NCBI GenBank assembly: GCA_036172665.1 | Contig: CM069872.1 | Location: forward strand, 22,361,001-22,425,000 | DNA: 64,000 nucleotides | Origin: Prosopocoilus inquinatus | Lineage: Eukaryota; Arthropoda; Insecta; Coleoptera; Lucanidae | Reading direction: 5' to 3' | Shown: piece after piece, positions 1-11,097 of the stretch | Numbering within the stretch: the first letter of the stretch is position 1 | Layout: each line of letters starts with the position of its first letter | Made by a program: the position numbers and the translations under genes | The notes under the pieces: generated by a model | What the model was told of the DNA's origin: nothing | Databases searched by the model: none | Seen by the model: only the letters and a program-made list of their open reading frames with translations

Positions 1-50
1 ATGATTACAAGACCGATTAATCCTAAAGGATCATAAAGACTGGCGATAAA

Positions 51-1070
51 TTATAAAATTGATCTTTTCGTTACTTTGCTAATTGCGCTTATTTTTGGAC
101 AGTCAAAGAGGAGCAAGTCGCTTTTAGAATTCCAAAGCAGTCCTAATGCCTTGGTGTTTTCTTTGTCCAGCGAATAAATTTGTTCTTCAACAACGGCAGC
201 ATCAAAATCAATAAGTGATTCAATGCAATTTGAAATCCATTTTCTTAGTTCAAATCCTCCTTTTTGCAGAAGTTCCGTTGTTTCAGAAATGATTTTTCTT
301 GCTTCATCAACAGTAGATGCTCCTGATATCAAGTCATCCACGTAGAAGGCCCTCTTTGTTATTGTTGAACCAATGGGGAACATGCTATTTTCTTCTTCGG
401 CTAATCTTTGAAGACATCGAGTGGCCAAGTATGATGCGGATGCGGTGCCGTAAGTGACAGTAGCTAGTTCGTAAGTTCTTATCGGTTCATTAATACTCTC
501 TCTCCAAAGAATCCTGTGAAAGCGACGTTCATATTCATCCAGAAGAATCTGCCTGTACATTTTGGCTACATCAGCAGTAAAAACTATTTGATGTGTGCGA
601 AATCTGGTGATTATGCTGAATAGATCCTGTTGCATGGTAGGTCCTACCATCAAATAATCGTTACTGGATGTGCGTAAAGATGTTTTAGCTGATCCGTCAA
701 AGACAACGCGTAACTTGGTAGTGTTGCTAGATGGTTTCTCGACGCCATGATGTGGCAAGTAATATCCGAATGACCTACTAGACTCAAAATCGGTTTTGTC
801 CAAGAGAGTCATGTGGCCTAAATCTGCATATTCTCTTAGAAAATCAATGTATTGATTTTTAAGATCAGGATTGTTGTACAATCGACATCCAAAATTGTGA
901 AATCGTTTCAAAGCTAAACTATATGATTCTCCCAACTTATTTGGGTCTTGTTTGAAAGGAAGCTTGACAACAAAGCGTCCGTCTTTATTTCGCCTCACGG
1001 TTTTTATAAAATACTCCTCGCATATTCGCTCTTCAGCGGTGAAGTTGACTTTACGATCGAAATTTTCCAG
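51..1070 (-). pseudogene. BEL/Pao pol: reverse transcriptase domain
   Basis: The frame encodes the palm and fingers of a Pao-type reverse transcriptase. Visible motifs are a KLRVVFDGSAKT block, FTADVAKMYRQI and the catalytic YVDDLISG box, followed by the downstream KWISN region. The enzyme would copy element RNA to cDNA in the cytoplasmic particle. The frame ends at a TAA (complement of 51-53). The same frame then continues into a DPLGLIG motif typical of the next Pao segment, so the stop looks like a single nonsense mutation. Upstream, near 1060-1070, a frameshift separates it from the protease frame. The ATG at 1196 is not meaningful. Confidence 0.9.
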
Positions 1071-1381
1071 AATGATGCGAGTAATTCGTCTAGAGTGGTA
1101 TTGATAGACAGATTGCAAGCTACAAGGCCGTAATTTGTGCAGACTTGAGTGGATGCCCCGGATACAATCCATCCGAAATGCGTCTTCTGGAGGCAAGGAT
1201 GTTTGCTATTTGCTTTGATTTGACCAATGCACATTAACTTCCAAAATAAATCTACTCCTATGAGCAGATCAATAGGACCGGATTGGTTGAAGTGAGTATC
1301 GGCAAGTTTTATGTTTCTCGGTAAATCGAAGCAAGAAATATTTATTGAGTTATGAGGCAAGTTGCTCGTGATTTTGTCCAT
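1004..1381 (-). pseudogene. BEL/Pao pol: C-terminal protease/linker segment
   Basis: This frame contains IDLLIGVDLFWKLMCIGQIK and an HFGWIVSG motif, the standard segment between retropepsin and reverse transcriptase in Pao elements. It overlaps the reverse transcriptase frame by about 190 bases, and the homology switches frame near 1065. It abuts the zinc-knuckle/protease frame at 1381 through another frameshift. It is a fragment of one former polyprotein, not a separate gene. Confidence 0.85.
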
Positions 1382-1866
1382 TATGAGACATTGATAATGG
1401 ATTGAAAAGCATTGAAACGAGACTTGATTCTAGCATCGACCGCATGTTTGACTTTCATTGCTGATTGATTTAATCCAATAACTGGCACATGATGAGAAAT
1501 TTGCGGTAATCTTAATCGATTCTTCGTAATGAAGTTTGATTGCGAACCTGAGTCAAGCAGTGCTCTGCATGAATGTGGTTTGTTCTTTGAATCATAAATA
1601 TCTATCACAACGGTAAATAAAAGAGCTTCCGTTGGAGAATCATTAAATGAATGATTGTTAATTGTTGCATTTATTTGTTGTTTGCTTGTTGAAGGTGTTG
1701 ATTGTTTATAATTTGCAATTTGATTAAAATGGAGAAGTGTATTATGTTTCTTCTCGCATTTCTTGCAACCGCTGCTGTTGCATTGGTTGATGTAATGATT
1801 TTCTCGTAAACAATTGAGGCATAATTTTTTAGCTTGCGCTTCTTTCTTGCGTTTTTCTACAGTCAT
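1381..1866 (-). pseudogene. BEL/Pao gag-pol junction: zinc knuckles and aspartic protease
   Basis: The N-terminal third has cysteine/histidine nucleic-acid-binding knuckles (CLNCLRENHYINQC, then CKKCEKKHNTLLHF). After a polar linker comes the retropepsin-like core, with ALLDSGSQSNFI carrying the catalytic aspartate in a DSGS context. In this family the protease matures the polyprotein. It overlaps the upstream gag frame by four bases (an ATGA-type overlap at 1863-1866). That could be a programmed shift but is more simply one of several frameshifts. Confidence 0.88.
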
Positions 1867-2590
1867 TTTAAGAAATTTGTTGCAACATGTGAGACCTTTT
1901 TCGATGATTTCTCGATGAAAATGTTTAATAAGTTTGCATTACGAGTTTTCCTATCTATAGCCTCAAGAGTCTGACATTTTTTGTTTAAAAAGTCAGTCAT
2001 GTTACTTAATGTAGGAATTGTGGTAGAAGAAGGTAAACTATCTTCCCACTCTTTGTTGGTTAAATGATCTAATTTGTTGGTTATGATGTGTATGAGTAAA
2101 TCGTTCCAAAATTCAACAGGACGTTCAAGCGATTTTAATGCACGAGTATGTTTAAGAATTCCGTCCAATATTTGACGTAATCCCGTATGAGATTCCTTTG
2201 TGGAAGAAGGAAGATTAAAAATTGATTTTACGTGATTTTGAATAATAATGCGTTTGTTGTCGTACCTAGACTTCAACATGTCCCAGGCAATTTGATAATT
2301 TTCGCTGGAGATTGGTAAAGAATGAAGCACTTGAGATGCGTTGGCTTTTAATGCAGACTTAAGATAGTGAAATTTTTGCACATCGGATATGGACGAATTT
2401 AAATGAATTAAAGATTGAAAAGTGTCGTAAAATGGTATCCATTCTTCGTATAAACCAGAGAAGGTGCGTAATTCCATTTTAGGAAGACGAATGTTATTTC
2501 CTAATTGAGAATCGGTAATTTGCTCATTGGCCTTTGCTTGAGCAGACTCAGTTTTATGCTTAAAAAAACAATTTCTTCTGCGCGACCCAG
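1863..2590 (-). pseudogene. BEL/Pao gag (DUF1759-like) domain
   Basis: The protein has the gag-type helix-rich domain of BEL/Pao elements: an ELRTFSG start motif, FYDTFQSLIHL, FHYLKSALKANASQVLHSLP and AWDMLKSRYDN. The longest ATG frame starts at 2477, but homology-like coding continues in frame upstream to about 2590, where another shift joins the N-terminal gag piece. Gag would assemble the intracellular particle that packages element RNA. Confidence 0.85.
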
Positions 2591-2839
2591 TTAATTAAAA
2601 TAAGTGTTTTCAAATTCATCCCGTAATTCGTCCTGATAATCTGACTTCTCTAGGCACTCTATTTGTGTTTGAATATTATTAAATTCATCTAGGACAGTTT
2701 CTAATTTCGATTGTCGTTTCTTGAGTTCAAATGTGTTAATTTCCTGACCCAGTGAATCTAAGTATGTAGCGAATCTCGTTGCTGTTGCTTTTAAATGAGA
2801 ACGTTTGTTTTTTAATTCTCTAAGAGTTGCGTCAGTCAT
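2591..2839 (-). pseudogene. BEL/Pao gag, N-terminal helical piece
   Basis: This is an 82-residue frame beginning MTDATLRELKNKRSHLKATATRF, a charged, probably coiled-coil N terminus that commonly precedes the DUF1759-like domain in Pao gag. It is the first coding segment after the LTR and primer-binding site, 110 bases downstream on the minus strand, which supports this ATG as the native start. It is separated from the rest of gag by a frameshift near 2590. Confidence 0.75.
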
Positions 2840-2949
2840 TTTTGATAGGGAAATGATAGTATGTGTATGGAAAAATATTAGGATATTAAATTGGAGACTT
2901 ACCTCGCCTCGATGCTTGTGTTGTTAACTAGTAGAGATGTCGTTGGAGC

Positions 2950-2967
2950 ATCCGGCTCGAAGGACCA
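2950..2967 (-). promoter_or_regulatory. Primer-binding site of the BEL/Pao element
   Basis: Read on the minus strand this is TGGTCCTTCGAGCCGGAT, six bases inside the end of the LTR. TGG at its 5' end pairs with the CCA of a tRNA, as expected for minus-strand DNA priming. TGGTCCTTCGAGCCGG-type sites are common in BEL/Pao elements. The tRNA identity is not assigned here. Confidence 0.75.
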
Positions 2968-2973
2968 AAAATA

Positions 2974-3250
2974 TGTCGGTGACGAACTTCTCTTGCTTGG
3001 AGATGTCGGCACTGTTTCACCACCCACGGGTTGTAAGGCCGTATAAGTTTACTTTTAATTATTTGGTGACAGTTTTAATGAAAATCACGCAGTCTTAAAA
3101 TTACTATTTATTACACAAATAAAAAGCAAATTAACACTGTACTAGATCTCCTACGACAGTAATATATACGAAGCAAGGTAAAACTAAAGTAATGTAAACT
3201 AACCGAACCCGACTTGATATGTTATAAAGATTGTGTTATGTAACGTTATA
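2974..3250 (-). repeat. 5' LTR of the BEL/Pao element, truncated
   Basis: The inner boundary is the CACCGACA end just before the primer-binding site. The outer part is lost at the foldback element that starts at 3251. The segment CCACGGGTTGTAAGGCCGTA (3022-3041) recurs at about 15882-15903 in another LTR-like block, which supports LTR identity. Confidence 0.7.
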
Positions 3251-4176
3251 CCGGGTGTACCGCGCCATGTGCTCACCCTTCTAGAATATTTATTTCTTAA
3301 TCGATTAACCTGAATTTTGGAGACAATAAACTAAACAAAAAATGGAATTTTCCGATATACTGATAGTCGTCATAGGACTTCCGGTTTCGCCGGAAGTGAT
3401 ATCAACTTTCTTATTTTAAATGGAACATCGTATATATTTTTACATATTTAAAAGCTACGGATCCGAATACGTATCAATTATTAATTTTGGTTTCCATGAC
3501 AACGAAAAAAAAACTTTTATTTTTCAATCTAGAAAGCTATGAATCGCATTTTTTCGATCTAATGCGATCAAGTGTTTCGAGAAAATCACTCATTTGATGG
3601 TATTTTGATTTTTAACATTTTTACAGTATTTGAAATTTTCATTAGCTCTTAACTCATTTTTTTCGATAGAACCTCATATGTTTCTTAGCTTAGTTCAACT
3701 GAACATTTTTTTCTTAATACGCTGATACCAAATACGTCATATTTTCTTTGAAAATAATTTAAAATAGAGCATGTCTTATTGCAATTTTACACTCCCTTTA
3801 TTTCAAATGACTTTCAAAGAAAATATGACGTATTTGGTATCAGCGTACTCAGAAAAAAATGTTCTGTTGAACTAAGCTAAGAAACATATGAGGTTCTATC
3901 GAAAAAAATGAGTTAAGATCTAATGAAAATTTCAAATACTGTAAAAATGTTAAAAATCAAAATACCATCAAAGGAGTGATTTTTTCGAAACAGTTGATCG
4001 CATCAGATCGAAAAAATGTGATTCATAGCCTTCTAGATTGAAAAATAAAAAAGTTTTTTTTTCGTTGTCATGGAAACCAAAATTAACAATTGATACGTAT
4101 TTGGACTCGTAATACTCCGTAAATTTTAAATATGTAAAAATATATACGGTGTTCCATTTAAAATAAGAAAGCGTTC
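3251..4176. mobile_element. Palindromic foldback element, copy 1 (right end truncated)
   Basis: The left arm (3251-~3755) and right arm (~3780-4176) are inverted copies of one another over several hundred bases, around a short unpaired centre. The left end follows a TA and begins CCGGGTGTACCGCGCC. The matching right terminus is missing: after the ATTTTAAATATG block the arm stops near 4176. A complete copy is at 53158-54234. No coding capacity is visible; the 75-aa and shorter frames are internal to the arms. It is probably a non-autonomous TA-targeting element. Confidence 0.85.
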
Positions 4177-4199
4177 TAACAAGGGTAGAAGCCAAAAAA

Positions 4200-5060
4200 T
4201 GGATAAGATTTAAACTACGAGGAATCAGACACCAGATAGGTCATATTTGTTTGTAGAAAATCTGGAACTTAAGTTGTTGCACTTAAGTGATTTGATGGAT
4301 TTGATGTTCAGCGTATTCGGATAAAAAATAATAGATTTTTATGTGTTAGATTAATATTAAGTGATACGGGGAAAGGTAAACCCAAAAATTCCAAATGAGA
4401 TTTACTCGGAAGGACTGTCTGACGATGTGAAAATGTGTAAATATTTTTATGGTGATTAAACTAAGTATTTTATAAATGTATGATCCTAAACAGGAGGTTT
4501 TTGTTGTGATAAAATTCAAAGAAGTTCTCAGAGTTATCGTTGCATTAATAGAGTGGACAAATGCTCTTAATGCTTGTTCCGTGAATAGGTAAAAAAAAGG
4601 TGGTCCTCGATATCTTCGAGCGTCCAAGGAACAGGTGTAGTCCCTTGTTTATCGCACGTGAATATTTAATACGAAGAAAATATGACGCTTAAGTTGTAGG
4701 TTTTAAGTGGTTTTTAGAATTAGATCATTCAAAATTTATTCGGATAAAAAAAGAATAGATTTTACGTACAACCTTAGCATTAATGCATACGCGGAAAGGT
4801 AAAGTCACAATTTCAATTAAGACTTTGTTCGGAAGGATTGGCGGTAGGAAGAATGCGTGACATCTCTAAGGAGATTAAACTAAATGAGTGTAAAGGTATT
4901 ATCCTAACAAAATACCTAAGAAAATTTACATGAAATAAAGTGCTTTCTTAAATATAATTAATACATAGGAGTATTTGAATAAAATATTGATACACATTAG
5001 TAATTTTCTGAACACTTCTAACTTAGAACAAGTGTAAAATCTAAAATGTTAAAAAGGTCC
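4200..5060. repeat. Two diverged tandem repeat units, non-coding
   Basis: A unit with TATTCGGATAAAAAATAATAGATTTT, GGGGAAAGGTAAA and CTCGGAAGGA blocks at about 4313-4420 recurs about 425 bases later at 4735-4850 in a more diverged form. I see no protein-like frame; the 93-aa minus frame crosses the repeat and has no recognisable motif. The origin is unknown; it may be an old satellite or internal element repeat. Confidence 0.55.
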
Positions 5061-5064
5061 CAAC

Positions 5065-5720
5065 AAATTCATTTAATATTATCTGTAAATCTTTTACTTT
5101 TTTTATAAATTATTCAGCAAGACCTTCATTACACAGGACTTAACAACTCTGACCCCCTGAAAGACCTCTAGCGGACCCCTAATAAAGGTTTATCGACCCC
5201 TTTCAAGTCTTCATCGACCCCCAAGGGGTCGATACCGATCCCGTTGGAAAGTCGTGGTATAAAATGTGAATAATCGTCTCTTAAACAAAATTTTAGGTTT
5301 AAATTAAACAAAGTTTTAAAAACTAAAATTTGTTTAAGAAAAAGGAGGCAATTATTATTTCTGATTTCAAATAAGTGTAAAAATAACAAGTGTCTCGTTT
5401 AAAAAATTAAAATTTATATCTTAGTTATGTGATGTTCATTTGTTTTTCTGTAAACATCTGCAAAAACTTTGAATCATTCTATGTAAGTTTTATAATAAAG
5501 ACTCAAAGACGTCAAAAATAAATAAGTTAAAGGAGGTAGGAATTCTCGCGTAGTCATTCTTTATAAGCAATTTCTTGTAAAAGATGTAGATGATAAACTA
5601 GTTGCAATTTGCGTTCAAGTTATTTATATATTATATAATATTTATTCTTCTGCGCTCCTCTTTAGAGACTTGTGTGTCCCCCGGGGGCGCGCGCCCCATT
5701 GTTTGGCAAACGCTGCGTTA
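5065..5720. repeat. Interspersed composite repeat, copy 1
   Basis: Blocks including CAGCAAGACCTTCATTACAC, TCATCGACC and AAGGGGTCGATACCG recur with small changes at 49915-50120. The GC-rich block around 5640-5720 (GGGCGCGCGCCCCA) resembles 51085-51145. So the same composite repeat family is present twice in the window, about 45 kb apart. No convincing coding frame was found. Confidence 0.7.
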
Positions 5721-5785
5721 TTCGATGTTTTTTAATAACCGAGATGTCAATGGTAAGCATCGAAATGTGAACATAGTGTGTTCGT
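5715..5785 (+). repeat. Terminal fragment of a TA-flanked mariner-like element
   Basis: TTTTTTAATAACCGAGATG and AAGCATCGAAATGTG match the right terminal inverted repeat of the element at 28781-30303. Only the terminus is present here, directly after the GC-rich block of the composite repeat. Confidence 0.6.
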
Positions 5786-6094
5786 GTTATTACATATTCA
5801 TACATATGCATTACGTAAATTCACTTTATTAGAGCCTTTAACATTGTCAAATTCTGCACAAGTATTTTTTGCAAAATTCGCATATTTGCTTATTATTGAA
5901 AGTATAACATTCTCTATAAATACAACGGCAATTGTTATTACGATCATACGAATTCACAGCATAAGTCCATGCTGAAGAGCTTAATAAAGTGCACATGTTG
6001 TAACTATGCAGTCCATTCGCTTGAAGGTTCTGAAGTGGAGAGTCGTCGTAATACCAAGATGCAAAATTTTTGTATACTGACACTTGCCTTTATA

Positions 6095-6895
6095 CAGGGT
6101 CTTTAAAAAAATGTGCTACAAATGGGAATTTTTTTTATTATCGATTTTCATAAAAATTTATTGATGCAAGACGCTTCTGCATCTCTTAAAATCAAATTGG
6201 CAAATGTCAGATGAAAATTTTCTTGAGCAGTATACAGCACGGTCACCGAGAAATGAAGATCGCTTTAGTGTAAAGTACCCTTATTTTATAAAATACTGAA
6301 GAATAAGTTGTTGAGAATGAGAAGTTGTAACCAAGTATGAAATTATAGCCTCCTATCTTAAAAAAGCAAAAGTTGCAATTTATTGTGAACCACTCTTTAT
6401 GAACACTGCTTTGGGAAATACAGGTGGGGTAAAAGTGTCCGCTGAAATAATATGAATAGGAAAACACATAATTCGTTCTCATTTTTCAATTATTTCTTTT
6501 TTTTCTAAGTCATTATTTCAATGCATTTCTACATTTCTAAACTTTCTGCTTTTTTGTAGCATGATAGTAATTCATCGAAATAGTCACTCTGAACCAAATG
6601 ACATAATTGAGAAATAAGAACAAATTTCCTGTTTTGCTATTCATATTATTTTGGCGGACACTTTAATCCCGCGAGTACTTCTTAATGTAGTGTGTATAAA
6701 GAGTAGTTCAGAATAAATTGTATCTCTTTTGTTCTCGAGATAGGAAGCTATAATTTCATATCTAACTATCACTTTCATCTGACATTTGCCAAATTGATTT
6801 TAGGGGTCGCCGAAGTTTTCTGACTCAATAAGTTTATATAAAAATTGGTAATAAAAAAAAATCTCCATTTGTAGCACACTTTTTGAAAGACACGG
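6095..6895. mobile_element. TA-flanked foldback MITE (801 bp)
   Basis: The ends are CAGGGTCTTTAAAAAAATGT and the inverted ACACTTTTTGAAAGACACGG, each bordered by TA. Inverted similarity continues inward through the CATCTGACATTTGCCAA block (6200s and 6770s). Short frames inside have no transposase motif, so it is non-autonomous. Confidence 0.75.
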
Positions 6896-7743
6896 TATGT
6901 AGTAAACTTTATCATCTTAAATTTATGAATAATTCTATCGATTATCAGATTTGGTAATTTTAATTGTTTTATGTTTGGCACTGAATGTACGTACCTTATT
7001 AATAATAATTTTCTCACATAAAATCTCCAATGTTGCAACAGATTTTCTAACTTTATCTGCTCCCATATTCTTCGTCAGAATGATCATCAGAACTCAAAGG
7101 TATAATCTTATTTCGTTGGAGGTAACGCTCCACTATCACTTGCTGCACTGATTGTCATGGATCGGTTAAAGAGTAAAAAATTCTAATGTAATTTCATCTA
7201 GTTTTACCCATAGCATTTTATCTCTCCCTCCATTAAATCTTAAATTCTAATTAACTACAAATTCATACAAAATTTTTATCAAGAGGAAATGTGATTTACG
7301 CATCCGCACCCAGACGTTTATCAGCAACAACACTTGTGGTTTGAGACTTTCCTATCAAACTCATTCTCGCAGCGATTAAAGATATAATATTAGTACACTG
7401 TGAACTTGTACACTGTTACATTTATAATGTACGAAAATGCAAGGCTGGGAGTGAAAAAAAATCTTGCAAAATAATTAATTTTTTTATTTTCTAAATTAAA
7501 AGAATATGTTCATTAGAGTGGTTGGTTAAGTTTTTAATATTAAGAATTACGTTAACGATTTCAGATCCACTTTTACATTCTTGGAACTGCTCCAAGTGCA
7601 TCTATATCGGCTCCTCGATGTTCTCATCAAACTATTTGCTTAACATTTGCATCCCAGTCTTTCCAGTATTCATATACTTGTTCTGAATGACTTCCTTCTC
7701 ATCTCTTCTCGCAGTAAATTCACAACATAGTACTGCATTCATT
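6896..7743. other. Intergenic AT-rich stretch, nothing recognised
   Basis: There are only short frames without motifs. Some sequence resembles degraded repeat. No gene, RNA gene or element end was recognised. Confidence 0.5.
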
Positions 7744-7959
7744 TTAACCCTTTCCAGCCCAAAGTATTTTGTTTCAGAAAAAATGCTTCAACTTTTTTTT
7801 TCTGATTTGCAAATTAAAAACAAGTGATAAAAAACGTTTATTTTGAGAACAAAATAGAAATCTATAGCTACAATATGAATTTCAACAAATGATTCTAAAT
7901 GGCATCATTGGGATCTAACATGAAAATTGTGAAAACAGTTTTTTTTTCCTTATTCAGAC

Positions 7960-9332
7960 ATAAGAACACGTTACATTTGGAACACTACGTGTCTTGTGCT
8001 CATCATGAAATGGCCAGTGACCTAACCCATCGTACTGAACATCCTGGCACGGCCTGGATGTAAATGTCGCCTTCTCCACGGCGAATTATCATTTGATGGT
8101 CTACCTCTTTTGCGGCTATTACACTTGCCTAGAAGAAAGTTTTGCTCAATTATGTACTCCGAAAGTACCTGCTTTGTCACATACCAGCTTTTAGAAGTCC
8201 ATCGCCTATTTGCGATCTAAATTGAACCAGCGTCATATATTTTTGTTGCCGAATACCGCAATGGCGGCGATAGAGCAGCCATGAATTCACAATACAGGAG
8301 TCAATTAGGTGAAATACAATTCTTAGGTAAAATCTTTTAGCTTTTATGTCTGTCCTATACAATTCTACAAGCATATCATGTAGGTCAACTCCTCCCATCG
8401 ATGCATTGTACTCTTTTACAACCGCTGGTCGGTCAATTTCAATGTATTTCTTAGTTTTTGAACACCAGCGTTTCACCTTTTCTACAGGGAATTTTCCCTT
8501 ATATGTTGAAGCTAAAATGACGAATTTATTGTAGAACCACTTTACTGCAGAAATGTCGAGATGTGTCGGTTCGTACGTCAGAAGTACCTCTGCCATTCCT
8601 CATAAGAATTTTTTCATTTTCGAAACAACAACCTGGTAGCGGACCGTTTCGCACAGTTCCTGTGGCTAAGTACCCTCTGTCTTTTAGGGCACATAGTAAG
8701 TTATACGACGTGAACCAATTATCTGTAAATATTTTAAAATTCTTGTTAGGTGGTATATCTTGTACCAAACGTAAGACAATTTCACCACTGATGCCAAGAG
8801 CTATTCCTTACGGTACTGTTCCTTTGCCAACATATATCTCAAAATCGTATAACATACCGCTGCCCCCCGCTCTTGCGAAAACTTTTATCCCCCACTTATG
8901 TGGTTTATTTTTTATATATTGCTTCAAACTTGAATGGCCTTTGAATGGAATTATCAGCTCGTCCACACTGTTGTATTGTTCGGGTTCAATCTTTCTCATG
9001 TTCATTTTTATAGCATCGATAAAGGGTCTGACCTTATATAACTTGTCATGATTCGGATCTTCTCTTGCAAGAGCTTTCGAATTATCATTCACATGCAAAT
9101 ATGATCGCAGTTTATCAAAACGATTCCGAGGCATTACATCAGCAACGGTATTATACCTAATTTCTTGGGCCCAGTACATTCTGTAACTAGAAACTCGCAC
9201 AATACCACTTAAGACATGTATTCCAAAAAATTGTTCAATTTCTCCAGAATTTGTATTCAGACAATTCCCTGTTTTTTGACTTGAATATGGGTTAGTCTGG
9301 TATGTAATATTTCTTAATATGTCGTCATCCAT
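7960..9332 (-). pseudogene. piggyBac transposase, catalytic region
   Basis: This is a DDD-type transposase (DDE_Tnp_1_7 family) that would cut and paste at TTAA in the nucleus. The three catalytic aspartate contexts are visible: DELIIPFKG, FTDNWFTS and MGGVDLHDML. Lesions are an in-frame TAA near 8808 after GKGTVP, a frameshift near 8590-8620, and a stop near 8177 with coding similarity resuming in another frame (DGLGHWPFHDEHKTR around 8000-8030). Length and order match a normal piggyBac transposase. The decay looks modest: a few point lesions in an otherwise readable protein. Confidence 0.9.
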
Positions 9333-9392
9333 AAATATTTTGAAGTACTGCAGAGGAGTATAAGTTTCATTTGTCTTTGTAAACTTTTCAGA

Positions 9393-9809
9393 CTATATAA
9401 TATCCACGTCCTTTATCTCCTCTTCTTTCCAAGTTGGGAACACCTGTTTGTTTTTCTTTCTCCCCTTTGTTTTTGTTTTACTTTGCACTTCTGTCTCCTC
9501 TATGCCGCCTTTCTCTTCCTCTATATTGTCTTTCTCTTCCTCTATATCGCTTTTATCTTCCTCTATGTTTTCAATAATAATTGTAGGTTCTTCTTCGTCC
9601 TGTTGCGATAAAAGCGTTCGATTGAAAATCGCTTCCTGTATTTCCTGCTGTTCTGCAGTACTTAAACGTTCGGGCGGCGATATATTTTCGCTTTCCTCCA
9701 TCTCATCATCTGAAAAATCTACTTCAACATCTGACTCTTCAAGCAGTGCAAGTAGATCTGCATCTGTCAGCTTCTCTAAGTCTATAATCTGTTTTCGCCT
9801 AGACAGCAA
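9393..9809 (-). pseudogene. piggyBac transposase, acidic N-terminal region
   Basis: These 138 residues begin MLSRRKQIIDLEKLTDADLLALLEES and are rich in Asp/Glu with IEEEK repeats, ending in a basic KTKGRKKNK patch. A disordered acidic N terminus is normal for piggyBac proteins. The frame ends in TAG at 9393-9395, but the same frame continues without a gap into the catalytic part (PLQYFKIFMDDDIL). The stop is therefore a nonsense mutation within one gene. The start at 9809 is the plausible native ATG. Confidence 0.85.
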
Positions 9810-10641
9810 CTGGAGTCAATTTTTGTATATTGATGACGTGTTTTCGTTTAAAAAAAATAAATATAAATAAATCATATGAAAGCCATAATAATGTATCAAT
9901 AAACAAGAACAGCAAAAGTTACATAAAGTCCCAACGATTCCAATTGGATTTACTCTTTGTGACCAATGATTCCATTTGGAATCATTTGAAATTTTCCAGT
10001 TATTACAGTTATTTTTATAAAACCGACATAAATAATATGACTTTCACGAACTGGACAAAACAAGATAAGCGCTGCAGATTTTTGCAGGCATCAACCAGGT
10101 CAAAAACTTACCTTATTTTTGAATATAATTCACTACCGTTACAAACCGTACACCGACAGGTAATATTGAACATAACGATCGCTGTCAAATAAGTTGTGAC
10201 CATAAAACCGTACAAGAAGACAACACCTTCTAACAGCTTTAATTCCAAACGGAATCATTTGACTAGAAAGAGTTAAACGCATTATAATTTTCCTTAAGAC
10301 CATTCTTGATTCGTCTCGTCTCGTCCGAAAACTATCCCAAGATCGTTCAAAAATGCCTCAACATCTTTATGTTCAACTCCTGGAGACAGTTTCTTCGGAC
10401 TTCTTAAAACTACATTTTTTTTATTTATTACAGAGACCAAGTTTAGAAAAATGCTTCTTAGCAGGTCGACGAGGATTGAGCAGCAAGCTTTGCCTGTTTT
10501 TTTTTTCTTTTGCCTAAAAGTGAATGTAATTAAGAACTCTACATTAATGTACAGGGTGGCCCAACGTTGCGTATTTCTTCTGTGAGGCCTATTTAATTTC
10601 TAGAATATAATAAATGTAAATATCTTACTTTTTGCCATTTT

Positions 10642-11097
10642 TCAGCCGTTCTCTTTCCATAATTGTTTATAATTTCTGCGACCGTTTAGATCTGCAAATT
10701 TACTATTAGCGAACACTCTGTGTTCTTCCATATAGTTGATGTCATTAATTTCCCAACTAATATTGTCACGGGCCCTGTTACGTTGGGTGGCAACAATTGT
10801 TACACATTGGGATTCAGCTTGTTGCATCAGGATTTCCAGTAATTGATTGTTGTCACCACCAAGGGACAATAAGAAATCCACAAAAGGAACAGCATAAGTA
10901 ACAATAATTAGCCGGGAGGCGCCATCTGGATGATAAAGACCACGGTACCGACTATAATTCCAACCCAAAATTAACTCCAGTTTTAAAAAGGCGAAATGTG
11001 TCCAAGACAATAATTCAATGACAGAATAAAAAAAAAACAATTTACGGCAAATAGCAACAAATAAAACGTTAAAGTTTGGTTCAAAGTGTTTCGTCAA
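10642..11097 (-). CDS. Unrecognised 151-aa protein
   Basis: This frame has a hydrophobic N-terminal half (FFFYSVIELLSWTHFAFLKLELILG) and a polar second half with QQAESQCVTIVATQRNRARDN. I cannot assign a family. Its length in AT-rich sequence is more than expected by chance but not decisive. It lies between the piggyBac element and a small MITE, next to an ACAGGGTGGCCCAA repeat end at 10551. It could be a fragment of an unrecognised element. Confidence 0.25.
   Translation of the reverse strand: MTKHFEPNFNVLFVAICRKLFFFYSVIELLSWTHFAFLKLELILGWNYSRYRGLYHPDGASRLIIVTYAVPFVDFLLSLGGDNNQLLEILMQQAESQCVTIVATQRNRARDNISWEINDINYMEEHRVFANSKFADLNGRRNYKQLWKENG

Larger units (their letters stand above)
1..3250 (-). 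mobile_element. BEL/Pao LTR retrotransposon, 5' part, degenerate
   Basis: On the minus strand this runs LTR (2974-3250), primer-binding site, gag, zinc knuckle, retropepsin and reverse transcriptase, and leaves the window at base 1. That order and the protein motifs are those of the BEL/Pao group. The coding region is broken into at least five frames, so this copy cannot make its polyprotein. The 5' LTR lacks its outer end, because a foldback repeat starts at 3251 immediately beyond a TA. The 3' LTR, integrase and RNase H would lie outside the window. Seen: split frames and the LTR/PBS. Inferred: a single ancestral element. Confidence 0.9.
7748..10272 (-). mobile_element. piggyBac-family DNA transposon
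   Basis: TTAA duplications at 7744-7747 and 10273-10276 flank termini CCCTTTCCAG and the inverted CTAGAAAGAG, giving a 2.5-kb element. TTAA targeting with a C-rich start is characteristic of piggyBac. The transposase lies on the minus strand. Subterminal copies of a TTGGAATCATTTG-like sequence occur near 9975 and 10250. The transposase is broken, so movement would need a helper in trans. Confidence 0.88.

Noticed and set aside
2880..2910. GTAAGT-like donor in the BEL/Pao leader
   Set aside because: A donor-like GAG|GTAAGT exists on the minus strand at about 2897-2905, but no acceptor was found before the gag ATG.
4200..5000. Possible CRISPR-like spaced repeats
   Set aside because: There are only two diverged units of several hundred bases; the organism is clearly eukaryotic.
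9448..9870. 140-aa plus-strand frame rich in serine and phenylalanine
   Set aside because: It is the exact antisense of the acidic N terminus of the piggyBac transposase; the composition is a shadow of the Glu/Asp codons.
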